The notes beneath the pieces were generated by a model. That model was not told where the DNA came from and did no database searches. It saw nothing but the letters and a program-made list of their open reading frames with translations. Of a stretch of DNA of 36,052 nucleotides, positions 17,981 through 25,855 are shown piece after piece (position 1 is the stretch's first letter; every line of letters begins with the position of its first letter). This DNA comes from Rhodobaculum claviforme (GTDB taxonomy: Bacteria; Pseudomonadota; Alphaproteobacteria; Rhodobacterales; Rhodobacteraceae): contig NZ_NHSD01000292.1 of NCBI RefSeq assembly GCF_016653255.1, positions 1 through 36,052 on the forward strand, written 5' to 3'. The position numbers and the translations under genes were made by a program.

Positions 17981-19657
17981 TCACCTGTCGGCTTTCCTGT
18001 CGAACTTCGGGGGATCGGTTTCGGGGTCCGCGGCGAGGGTGCCCGGGGGGGCGGTGTCCTCGAACTCGGTGGCGATGGTCTTGGTGGCCTTGGCGCCCAG
18101 CGTCTTGAGGGTCTCCACCTGCGACAGCAGGTTGCCGCGCCCGCGCGACAGCTGCCCCAGCGCGTCGCCATAGGCCGCCTGCGCCTGGTCGAGGCGCTTG
18201 CCCACCGTCTCCATGTTTTCCAGAAATCCCACCAGCTTGTCATAGAGCTTGCCGGCCCGGTCCGCGATCGCCTCGGCGTTGCGGTTGCGCCGCTCCACGG
18301 CCCAGACATGGGCCACCGTGCGCAGCGCCATCATCAGCGTGGTGGGCGTGGCGATGGTGATGTGGCGCTCCAGCGCAAAGCCGGTCAGCCCGCCGTCCTC
18401 GCGCAGCGCCTCCGACAGCGCGCCCTCGATGGGCACGAACATGATGACATAGTCGACCGAGGCGTCCTCGGCGCGCTGATAGCCCTTGGCCGACAGTCCG
18501 GTGATGTGGGCGCGCAGGGCCGCAACATGGCGCTTGCGGTGGCCGGCGGCCTCGGCCGCGTCCTCGGCGTTCACGGCGGCGGCATAGTCGTTCAGCGAGA
18601 CCTTGGAATCGATCACCAGCGTGCGGTCGCCGGGGATGCGCACCACCACGTCGGGGCGCAGGCGGGCGCCCTCGTCGTCGGTGCGGTGGGCCTGGGTCTC
18701 GTACTCCTCGCCCTCGCGCAGGCCGCAGCGTTCGAGGATGCTCTCGAGGATCATCTCCCCCCAGGCGCCCTGCCGCTGCCGGTCGCCCTTGAGCGCGCGC
18801 GTCAGCGCCATCGCCTCGTGCGAGACCTCCTCGGAGCGTTTCGACAGCGCGGCGATCTCGGCCTTCAGGCGCTCGCGGTCCCGCGCGGTCTCGGTGTGGA
18901 CGGCGCGCAGTTCCTTCTCGAAATGGCCGACATGTTCCTTCAGCGGCGTCAGCGTCGCCTCCAGCCGGGCAAAGCTGGTGTTGGAGAACACCTCCGCCTG
19001 GGTCTTCAGCGCGGCATCGGCGAGGTCGCGGAAACGCGCCTGCATGTCCTCGCGCACCGACGACAGCAGCGCCACCTTTTCGGCGCCACGGGCCTGTTCG
19101 CTCTCCAGCTCCTGGGTCAGCCCGGCGATGCGGGCCTGCAACGCGCGCTGCGCGGCCTGCTCGGCCTCCAGCCGACCGCGCAGCCCGGCGATGGCGGACT
19201 CGCGCGCCTCGGCCTCGGTGCGCCGCTCGGCCAGGCGGCGCTCGGCACTCTCGAGCCGGGCATCGAGGGCGGCGGCGCGCGCGGTCAGGTCCCGCTCGGT
19301 CACGGTGGCAGCCCGCAAGCTGCCCTCCAGCCCCTCCGCCCGGGCCGTGAGCGCCGCAAGGTCATCGGCGCGCGCGGCGGCGTTGGCCTCGGCGGCCTCG
19401 GCCCGGCGGGTGGTGGCCTCCAGATCGGCCAGCCGCGCCATCAGGTCGGCGCGCAGCAGCGCCTCGCGCCGGGTCCGCGCGCGCAGCACCGCCCAGACCA
19501 CGGCCAGCACCAGCGCGGCCAGCAGCCCCGCCGCGACCTGCACCGCTGGCCCCAGCGCGCGCAGCCCCTCCGCCAGCGCGACCGCCTCGGCCAGGGTGGC
19601 ATCGGCCAGGGCGCGCAGTTCCTCGGGGGTGGGAGCCTGCCAGGGGGCGTCGGTCAT
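17981..19657 (-). CDS. rmuC: DNA recombination protein RmuC
   Basis: A 558-residue member of the RmuC family, which limits rearrangement at inverted repeats and contains a nuclease-like fold. One membrane helix is near residues 38-60 (VQVAAGLLAALVLAVVWAVL). A long Ala/Arg/Glu-rich coiled coil spans roughly 65-220. The RmuC domain at about 225-525 includes GDRQRQGAWGEMILESILE, RPDVVVRIPGDRTLVIDSKV and YVIMFVPIEGAL, the family's most conserved blocks. The C-terminal tail is acidic/proline-rich. Start ATG at 19657. It is on the same strand as the keto-sugar operon, 190 bases downstream of the HAD gene, and is probably independent of it. Confidence 0.95.
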   Translation of the reverse strand: MTDAPWQAPTPEELRALADATLAEAVALAEGLRALGPAVQVAAGLLAALVLAVVWAVLRARTRREALLRADLMARLADLEATTRRAEAAEANAAARADDLAALTARAEGLEGSLRAATVTERDLTARAAALDARLESAERRLAERRTEAEARESAIAGLRGRLEAEQAAQRALQARIAGLTQELESEQARGAEKVALLSSVREDMQARFRDLADAALKTQAEVFSNTSFARLEATLTPLKEHVGHFEKELRAVHTETARDRERLKAEIAALSKRSEEVSHEAMALTRALKGDRQRQGAWGEMILESILERCGLREGEEYETQAHRTDDEGARLRPDVVVRIPGDRTLVIDSKVSLNDYAAAVNAEDAAEAAGHRKRHVAALRAHITGLSAKGYQRAEDASVDYVIMFVPIEGALSEALREDGGLTGFALERHITIATPTTLMMALRTVAHVWAVERRNRNAEAIADRAGKLYDKLVGFLENMETVGKRLDQAQAAYGDALGQLSRGRGNLLSQVETLKTLGAKATKTIATEFEDTAPPGTLAADPETDPPKFDRKADR

Positions 19658-19794
19658 GCCCGGCGGCCCCGGACCGCCCCACGGTGCGGCCGGCCATCGC
19701 CACGCCCGCGCCGAGGCGGCCGGGTCCTGGGATCGGGGGACACCGTCGGCATCGGGCGCGGCGCGGGTGCAAAGGGATCATGCGGCATGGTCAT

Positions 19795-19824
19795 CGGCGG
19801 CGACCATGGACCGGATCGCCGCCG
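19795..19824 (-). other. Hairpin downstream of the keto-sugar operon
   Basis: A perfect 9-bp stem (CGGCGGCGA with TCGCCGCCG) and 12-base loop lie 23 bases after the HAD gene stop, between it and rmuC. There is no T-run on either strand, so it is only a possible weak terminator or mRNA 3'-end stabiliser. Confidence 0.35.
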
Positions 19825-19847
19825 GATTGAAGACCCGAGGTCCGCAG

Positions 19848-20525
19848 TCAGGCCGGACCTGCCCCGCCCAACAGATCCGACAGCCCCGCCACGCAGGCCA
19901 GCCGGTGTTCGGCAACAAAGCCGCGCCAGTCCGCCACCTCGGACCAGCCCGAGACGAAGGTAAAATCCAGCCCGGCACCGGCCGCCGCCTCAAAGTCCAG
20001 CCGACTGTCGCCAAGAAACAGCGCCGGGCGGCGGATGTTGCCCGCCGCAAGCTCACGGGCGAGGATCGCCGCCTTGGTGTCCGGGCTGCCGAAGATCCCG
20101 CCGTCGAAGTGCCGGTCCAGACCCCGCGCCGCAAACACCTCGCGCAGCTCCGCCTGGTCGCCGCCCGACACGATCAGCCAACGCACCCCCGGCGTCGCCG
20201 CCCGCAGCTCTGCCAGCCCCGGCGCCACACCGCAGGTCATCAACCCGTCGCGCACCGCCCCGGCATATGCGTCAAGCAACCCCTCCAGCCCCGGCCCGCA
20301 GCCGCCGGGCGCATGCTCTGGCACCAGCGCATCGAGGAAATGCCGGAACTTGACATACCGCGACACCCCTCCGTGCGCGATATGATACGCCACCAGCGCA
20401 TCAGCCGCCGCTTCCCCCCACGGCAGCGCCGCGCGCCGGAATGCCTCCGTCTTCAGCCGATTGGAGTCGAGGACGACGCCGTCGCAATCGAAGACGAGGG
20501 TCGCGTAGTGGCCATGCGCAATCAA
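19848..20525 (-). CDS. HAD-superfamily phosphatase (keto-sugar operon)
   Basis: A 225-residue HAD hydrolase. Motif I is FDCDGVVLDSN with nucleophile D13 and D15, motif II is S120 in LIVSGGDQ, motif III is K151, and motif IV is D173/D177 in LGDSRLDFEAAA. An alpha-helical cap lies between motifs I and II, as in phosphoglycolate/beta-phosphoglucomutase-like HADs. The start is TTG at 20525; the only start near the conserved N-terminus, it overlaps the stop of the cytidylyltransferase gene by 4 bases (TTGA), so the two are coupled. In Kdo and nonulosonate routes a HAD enzyme dephosphorylates the keto-sugar before CMP activation. I infer the same step here; the substrate is not shown. Confidence 0.88.
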   Translation of the reverse strand: MIAHGHYATLVFDCDGVVLDSNRLKTEAFRRAALPWGEAAADALVAYHIAHGGVSRYVKFRHFLDALVPEHAPGGCGPGLEGLLDAYAGAVRDGLMTCGVAPGLAELRAATPGVRWLIVSGGDQAELREVFAARGLDRHFDGGIFGSPDTKAAILARELAAGNIRRPALFLGDSRLDFEAAAGAGLDFTFVSGWSEVADWRGFVAEHRLACVAGLSDLLGGAGPA

Positions 20526-21265
20526 CTGAGGCGTTCCCGCAACAATGCCTCGACTGGGGATACGTCCGCGGGAACATCAACTGCAAGGCTACCCGGCTTG
20601 CATTGGAACATCAAAACCTTTCGTTCGATCTCCAAAAAACGAAGGATCTCGATGTCTTCGCACTTTTCCAAATAACTCTTTCGGCCGAACGCCGCATATT
20701 CCATGAGCTCCTGCCGGGTGAAACCATAGATGCACACCTGCTTCTTGAACCTGTCCGGCGCATTCGTCGCATCCTTGAACCCCGGCAAAGCCACGCGCGA
20801 CATGTAAACCAGATCGTCCGACTCGTTGGTGATGACTTTCGGAATATTCACGGACGCCGGGTCTTCATCAGAGCCAACCCAGCAGTATCCGTTCACAACC
20901 TTCTCAAGGTTGTTCGACTTTATCGCAATACAGCGTCGGATGTCCGCAGGATCCACAATCGGCTCGTCGCCCTGCACATTGACATAGATGTCATAATCGA
21001 TCTTCTGTGCGGCTTCGGCAACACGGTCCGTGCCGGTCAGGGCGGATGCACTTGTCATCAGCGCAGCGAATCCGGATGCGCGCACCACCTCAGCGATCCG
21101 CTCATCCTCCGTGGCAACATAGACATGATCCTGCCCGACAGCTCTTGCCGAGAGTTCGGCAACCCACAGGATCATCGGCTTGCCCAGCAATGATATCAGC
21201 GGCTTTCCGGGAAAGCGGGACGAGGCATATCGTGCAGGTATGATTACACATGCAGTCATGGTCAC
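20522..21265 (-). CDS. KdsB-type CMP-keto-sugar cytidylyltransferase
   Basis: A 247-residue relative of KdsB, which makes CMP-Kdo from CTP and a 2-keto-3-deoxy sugar acid. The N-terminal CTP-binding motif is IIPARYASSRFPGKP (8-22); TGTDRVAEA (77-85) and VNVQGDEP (95-102) match KdsB closely. The C-terminal part diverges: the family's GVDTPEDL is SLAVDVPADV here, and the middle region (SDDLVYMSRVALPG) differs too, so the sugar may not be Kdo. GTG at 21265 overlaps the aldolase stop by 4 bases (GTGA); an ATG two codons on is possible. It overlaps the HAD start downstream. AT-richer than neighbouring housekeeping genes. A true housekeeping kdsB would lie elsewhere. Confidence 0.85.
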   Translation of the reverse strand: MTMTACVIIPARYASSRFPGKPLISLLGKPMILWVAELSARAVGQDHVYVATEDERIAEVVRASGFAALMTSASALTGTDRVAEAAQKIDYDIYVNVQGDEPIVDPADIRRCIAIKSNNLEKVVNGYCWVGSDEDPASVNIPKVITNESDDLVYMSRVALPGFKDATNAPDRFKKQVCIYGFTRQELMEYAAFGRKSYLEKCEDIEILRFLEIERKVLMFQCKPGSLAVDVPADVSPVEALLRERLS

Positions 21266-22884
21266 ATACCGTACAGGCTGAGCGCGGGAAGATTTCCGTA
21301 AGCGCTTGGCGTTATCGAAAACACCGGACCCGTGAATTCGGAATTCACGAACTTGAGCAGCATGTCATCGACCTCATCATTGCGGCGGTCGCTGGCGGGA
21401 TAGCCGTCGAAGCCTGCCATCAGGATACGCGAAGCTTGACCGCTGGCCGCGACAGACAGCGCGTAGGACAGAACCAGAGAGTTGGGCGCAACGCAGTGCG
21501 TCGCGTGGAACTCGAACCGGCCAGGCTCGATACCGATCCCGAAATCCAGAAGCTCCTTGTCGCCGAACTCGGCCCGGAGGGTTTCGGGCAGCATGGAGGC
21601 CGGGGTGATCAGCGGTTGCGGAAGCGCCGCGTGGGCCTCGGCGTCGGCGAGAAGACGGACCGGGTGGCAGGCAATGCGCAGGTCGATCAGCGCGGGATCG
21701 ATGGCCGACTGGGTGTTGAGCGCCAGCACCAGCGGCCGGGCGCGGCGGATATAGGCCTCCAGCGCAGGGCGATGCGCGGCCACGCCCGGCCCGGTGCCCA
21801 AGATCAGCACGTCGCGGCCGGCCATGACCTCGGACGGGGCCCAGCTGCCACGCGGCGCGCCGCTGTAGAACTGCCGCGCGCCGTCGAGGGTGTTGAAGCT
21901 GAACTTCTTGCCGCCCTCGGCGCGCAGATGGTCGATCACGGCAAGGATGTCCTCCTCGTCATAGCGCGCGTCGCCCAGCATTTCCTGGATATAGGTGGGA
22001 TGGATGCCGTACTTTCCGGCAAGGAAGTAATACGGGTTGGTGCCCCAGCCGTACTGCGCCTTCATCGGGCCGAAGTGCTTGCGGATCAGGCCCATCAGCG
22101 GCACGAGATTGGCGCGCCGGTTGCGCAGGCCCTCCGCCTCGATCGCCAGTTCCTCGGTGCGGGCGTTGCCCGGGCCGCGCCCCATCCCGGTGACGGTGGC
22201 ATCGAGCCAGGTGACGCCCTCGGCCGCGGCACGCAGCGTGTTGGACAGCGCAAGCCCCATGTTGTCGTGGGTGTGGATGCCCAGCGGCCCCTCCCACCCG
22301 TCGCGCAGCCAGCCGACGATGCGGGCGGTGTCGTCGGGCGTCATGGAGCCCATGGAGTCGGCAAAATACAGCACCTCCACCGGCCAGTCGCGGGACATTT
22401 TCGCAAGCTCGGCGACCTGCGTTCGCGAGCGGTCGGCGATCTGCATCAGGTTCAGCCCGACCCGGTAGCCGCGCTCGTGCAGCCAGCCGACGGCGGGCAG
22501 AACCGTCTCCAGCTCATGGAAATGGCAGGCAAAGCGGACCAGATCGACCGGCGTGGATGCGGCCGGTTCGGGAAACAGCCTCTGCAGCGCGGCGCCCCGG
22601 CCCAAGTCGGTGCACAGATCCGCCCCGTTGAGCATCACCCCCACCGTCAGCCCCGGTGGGATCGGCAGGCTGCGCAGGAAGTCATCGGTGGTGAAGGCGC
22701 AGGGCCCCTTGAACCCCTCGTTGCGCAGAAAACGGAACCCCAGCTCCACCACATCCACCTGCGCGGCCCGCATGGCCCCGAGGTACTGTGTGATCAGCGC
22801 GGGCGAGAAATCCCAGGCGTTGTAGTATCCGCCGTCCCGGAATGTGCAGTCAAGAAGCGTGCCGCCAGTCATATTGATTGTCAT
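21262..22884 (-). CDS. DRE-TIM aldolase fused to a transferase-like Rossmann domain
   Basis: A 540-residue two-domain protein. Residues 8-275 are a DRE-TIM metallolyase barrel: LLDCTFRDGGY gives the R/D catalytic pair (R16, D17) and metal ligand D12, and GIHTHDNMGLALSNT gives metal ligands H204/H206. This pattern is that of the 4-hydroxy-2-oxovalerate-aldolase-like group of unknown function (cd07944, from memory). Residues about 357-540 form a second domain starting DVLILGTGPGV, with NSLVLSYALSVA and ILMAGFDGY later, resembling the layout of CMP-sialate transferases (GT42) or MAF/MptE-like proteins. I infer pyruvate-dependent carbon-chain extension making a keto-sugar acid. The ATG at 22884 is chosen (GAGGG just upstream); a TTG 9 bases earlier and an ATG 12 bases later are alternatives. 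Confidence 0.82.
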   Translation of the reverse strand: MTINMTGGTLLDCTFRDGGYYNAWDFSPALITQYLGAMRAAQVDVVELGFRFLRNEGFKGPCAFTTDDFLRSLPIPPGLTVGVMLNGADLCTDLGRGAALQRLFPEPAASTPVDLVRFACHFHELETVLPAVGWLHERGYRVGLNLMQIADRSRTQVAELAKMSRDWPVEVLYFADSMGSMTPDDTARIVGWLRDGWEGPLGIHTHDNMGLALSNTLRAAAEGVTWLDATVTGMGRGPGNARTEELAIEAEGLRNRRANLVPLMGLIRKHFGPMKAQYGWGTNPYYFLAGKYGIHPTYIQEMLGDARYDEEDILAVIDHLRAEGGKKFSFNTLDGARQFYSGAPRGSWAPSEVMAGRDVLILGTGPGVAAHRPALEAYIRRARPLVLALNTQSAIDPALIDLRIACHPVRLLADAEAHAALPQPLITPASMLPETLRAEFGDKELLDFGIGIEPGRFEFHATHCVAPNSLVLSYALSVAASGQASRILMAGFDGYPASDRRNDEVDDMLLKFVNSEFTGPVFSITPSAYGNLPALSLYGM

Positions 22885-22940
22885 TTCCCTCAAGAGAATG
22901 ATGCCGTGGATTTCACGATCACCGCATCAGTGCACCACTG

Positions 22941-24263
22941 TCAAGCCGAGCCACCACCGCAGCAATCGACGACGGGACCTTGGGGCCAAACCCGATAGGC
23001 ATCTTCAAGCGCCTCCGCGTATGCGCTGAACGGCGCAGATACAATTGCATCAAGCATCGAGTCGTATACAACGGAATCGTAACCATGAAAGGCCTTGTAG
23101 ATAGAGTACTGCTGACTCGGTTCATGATCTCCAAAAACCATTAGCGTCGCCCACGACTGTGTCTGCCATTGCGCAGCATCCTTTGAAAGGTGAGATTTCT
23201 GGTAGTTGCTCGGCAGATAACCGACCGGGTACGCTGGGTTGAGAAAAAGATCGACATTTGTGACGAAGAGCCGGTTCAGATCGCATGCCAAGAGCCAGAT
23301 CAGAAACTCCGTTCCTCCGTTCAGGAAACCAAGTCCAAACCTCTCTCGCACCTTGGAGCAGGCAACCCTGCACTCTGGCGTGAACTGTGCCTCCAAAACA
23401 CCGAGGCCTCGCTTGGTGACAACCGCCAGGTCAACATCGTTAAATCTTTCGGTTAACCCTTCAGCAATCATTGCGCGAATTTTGTATGGCCGGTAGAAGG
23501 ATACGTGCCTGCCTTCAACGAGCCTGGCGAGGGAGCCGGCTCCAGAGTAACCGATGGTGCCAACCACGTCACAAGGTGTACCAGCCAGATTGGACTCCCT
23601 CCTCGACGGCCCCTGTAGCAGCACCGACAAGCCGCTCAGAGAGGCCTCGTGTTCCCCGCATGGCAGTCTTTCCGAATCAACAAAAACGCGCAGCTTGACC
23701 AACATGTCAGAGCATCGAAGCAATTCGATGCGGTCCTGAACTTGCCTGTCAAGGCCATCCTCCCAAAGCTCGGGACGCGAAAAAAGGCGGCGGCTGTAGT
23801 CATTGGCAGAAACCTCAAGGAGCAAAGCGTCAAGCTCCCAGCCTTGCTTCGCCGGGCTCCGAAATCTCTGCTGCACGAGCTTGATCAGCAGAAGGCCTCG
23901 CAGGGCTCCTCCCAACCGAAGGCAACCCAAGCGGTTGAAGGCCCTTGCGGCATCGTTCAGATGTACATCCTTGTAGGAATTGAGCTTCCGCAAGATCGAG
24001 CTCGGGATTGAATCCACCAGATCGACGCCACTTATGCTTCCCCTCCGCAACCGCTCGTCAAGCCGCATGAGGCAGCCAACCTCGGGCGAGATTCGAACCA
24101 AGTGGTCAAGGTATTGCAACGCCCGAGGTGAATCGGCTTTTGCCAGATAGAAGGAAATCATCCGCATCGGCGATGGCGCCAATCGGGCCACAAGCGCCAG
24201 CGGCAGCCGATAGGCCAGGTCCATAGCCAGACCCTTGAGCCTCCATTGCAACCAGGCCAGCAT
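22941..24263 (-). CDS. Putative glycosyltransferase-like protein, paralogue B
   Basis: A 440-residue soluble protein of no family I recognise, homologous over its full length to the next gene upstream. Residues 1-200 are helical (FNRLGCLRLGGALRGLLLIKL). Residues 214-270 hold LLQGPSRRESNL...GTIGYSGAGSLA, a possible nucleotide-binding loop. Residues 315-343 (NGGTEFLIWLLACDLNRL, then VTNVDLFLN) and HEPSQQYSIYKAFH (380-393) recall the order of Cst-II-type CMP-sialate transferases (S/T-G-helix-strand-D, then His). The first 260 residues align with the paralogue without gaps, which supports the ATG at 24263. It starts 14 bases after that gene's stop. Clearly AT-richer than its paralogue. The function as a transferase of a CMP-keto-sugar is inferred from the operon. 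Confidence 0.72.
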   Translation of the reverse strand: MLAWLQWRLKGLAMDLAYRLPLALVARLAPSPMRMISFYLAKADSPRALQYLDHLVRISPEVGCLMRLDERLRRGSISGVDLVDSIPSSILRKLNSYKDVHLNDAARAFNRLGCLRLGGALRGLLLIKLVQQRFRSPAKQGWELDALLLEVSANDYSRRLFSRPELWEDGLDRQVQDRIELLRCSDMLVKLRVFVDSERLPCGEHEASLSGLSVLLQGPSRRESNLAGTPCDVVGTIGYSGAGSLARLVEGRHVSFYRPYKIRAMIAEGLTERFNDVDLAVVTKRGLGVLEAQFTPECRVACSKVRERFGLGFLNGGTEFLIWLLACDLNRLFVTNVDLFLNPAYPVGYLPSNYQKSHLSKDAAQWQTQSWATLMVFGDHEPSQQYSIYKAFHGYDSVVYDSMLDAIVSAPFSAYAEALEDAYRVWPQGPVVDCCGGGSA

Positions 24264-24277
24264 TCAGAAGGACCCCC

Positions 24278-25579
24278 TCACGCCTCGGCCCGACCGCGCC
24301 AAACTCGATAGCCGTCCTCAAGCGCGCTCGCGTAGGCGCTGAATGGTTTCTCCACGATCGCATCGAGTATGCCATCGTACGCCACCTCGCGATGCGGATG
24401 AAACGCCCTGTAGATCGCGAACTGCTGGCTGGGCTCATGGTAGCCGAAGCTCTTCAACTGCGACCACTCCTCCATCTGCCAGCCTGGCCCGTCACGGGAG
24501 GCTTGCGCCTTGCCGCCGGCCAGGTAACCGGGGGGATAGGTTCGGTTCAAGAACAGGTCAAGGTGACTGACAGAAACCGAGGAAGCGCCGCAGTTCAACA
24601 TCCAGACAAACAGTTCCGTGCCCGCATTCATCTGGGAGTTCAGGGACGCCCAGCGCACATTCGTCAAACTGGCTCCATATTTCTCGATCAGGTCCGCATA
24701 AAACGCACGTTCTTGGCGCAGGTCCTCCGGGTTGAGCACCGGAACCTGCACGTCCGCCATGTGATGCAGCAGTCCGTCCCCGCGCATCGCCGCGATCTTG
24801 TGCTTCTTGTATAGCGACACACCAATGCTGTCGACCGGGCGGGCCAGCGAGCCAGGTCCGGAGTAGCCGACGACGCATGTCAGATCGGCCGGCGTATCGT
24901 CCAGATCGGAGGAACGGCTCGACGGACCCTGGAACCGAAGGCTGCGGCCGGCCATGCGCGCGCGCAACGCCGGCATGGCGGGGCTGTCCTGGCCCACGAG
25001 AACCGAGACCTTGCGCGCCAGGCTCCAGCCGGCGACCGCTTGCAGTTCTTCCTGAAGCGCCGTGCGGCAGGCCTCTGGCATCACCTCCGGGCGGGCCATG
25101 AACCGCGCGCAGTGATCGTTGGCCGCGATCTCCAGAAGTACTGCCTCGTGCTGCCATCCGCGGTCCTCGCCGGAGGCAATGTTCGCAGCGGCAACCCGCA
25201 AAAGCACGAGCGCCCTCAGTGCCCCCCCCAGCCGCAGGCACCCGAGCGCGTTGAACGCCTTGGCAGCATGCCGGAGAGGCGCAATCCCGGTGGTGACGAA
25301 AGCCTGCAACACCGGGATTGGCATCGCGTCGGCGATTGCATCGGCAGGGATGGCCCCGGACTGCAGCTGTTCGTCGATGCGCAGAAGGGCAGCTATCTCG
25401 GGACTGGTCGCGGCGAGCCGCTTGAGGCACCGCACCGCCGCGGCCGGATCGTCCCGCGTCAGGAGAAGCGACACCAGCCAGACGGGCGACGGAGTAATCC
25501 GCATCGCCAGCGATGCAGGAAGCCGAGGCACGACCGACATCGCGACTCCCATGCCGAGGCGCTTCAGGCGAACGGTCAT
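24278..25579 (-). CDS. Putative glycosyltransferase-like protein, paralogue A
   Basis: A 433-residue protein, first gene of the keto-sugar operon. Helical N-terminal half (FNALGCLRLGGALRALVLLRV at 109-129). LRFQGPSSRSSDL (214-226) and VVGYSGPGSLARPVD (236-250) form a conserved Gly-rich block. NAGTELFVWMLNCG (318-331), VSHLDLFLNRTYPPGYL (337-353) and HEPSQQFAIYRAFH (381-394) are shared with paralogue B. No signal peptide or clear membrane span. Start ATG at 25579 with GGAAGGG 8 bases before it; a longer frame from a GTG at 25657 lacks such a site and the paralogue lacks the extra residues. Coding is GC-rich, unlike paralogue B. Remote resemblance to GT42 is by eye only. Confidence 0.75.
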   Translation of the reverse strand: MTVRLKRLGMGVAMSVVPRLPASLAMRITPSPVWLVSLLLTRDDPAAAVRCLKRLAATSPEIAALLRIDEQLQSGAIPADAIADAMPIPVLQAFVTTGIAPLRHAAKAFNALGCLRLGGALRALVLLRVAAANIASGEDRGWQHEAVLLEIAANDHCARFMARPEVMPEACRTALQEELQAVAGWSLARKVSVLVGQDSPAMPALRARMAGRSLRFQGPSSRSSDLDDTPADLTCVVGYSGPGSLARPVDSIGVSLYKKHKIAAMRGDGLLHHMADVQVPVLNPEDLRQERAFYADLIEKYGASLTNVRWASLNSQMNAGTELFVWMLNCGASSVSVSHLDLFLNRTYPPGYLAGGKAQASRDGPGWQMEEWSQLKSFGYHEPSQQFAIYRAFHPHREVAYDGILDAIVEKPFSAYASALEDGYRVWRGRAEA

Positions 25580-25855
25580 GACGTCATCCCTTCCGTGGCG
25601 CCACTCCCGCAGGCGTCTGCCGGTGGCGTGGCCCTTATGCCATCCTCCGCACCGCACATGATGTCAAGTTGTCCGGCGCCCCGGTCGCGGGTCCTGGGGG
25701 CGAACGGCCAGAACCTTGCGCAAGGCCCTCGGATCCGGTTCTCTGCAAGCGTCCTGTGCGCCGAAACACGAACGGGGCGGCGCAGCAGCCGAGAGCCATG
25801 GGACCGGGAAAGGATCAGCGCCTCGGTGGTCCCTGCCCCGCGCGGAGCTGGTGCC
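25580..25855. promoter_or_regulatory. Upstream region of the keto-sugar operon
   Basis: This 276-base gap lies between the terB-like gene and paralogue A, both on the minus strand. A perfect -35-like TTGACA sits at 25667-25662 on the minus strand, 83 bases before the operon start; no -10 at 16-18 bases is convincing (CATAAG lies 22 bases on). No T-run terminator for the terB-like gene is apparent. Nothing else is supported. Confidence 0.3.

Noticed and set aside
24080-24110. GGTTCGAATC on the minus strand, resembling a tRNA T-loop
   Set aside because: It lies in frame inside paralogue B and no cloverleaf stems can be drawn around it.
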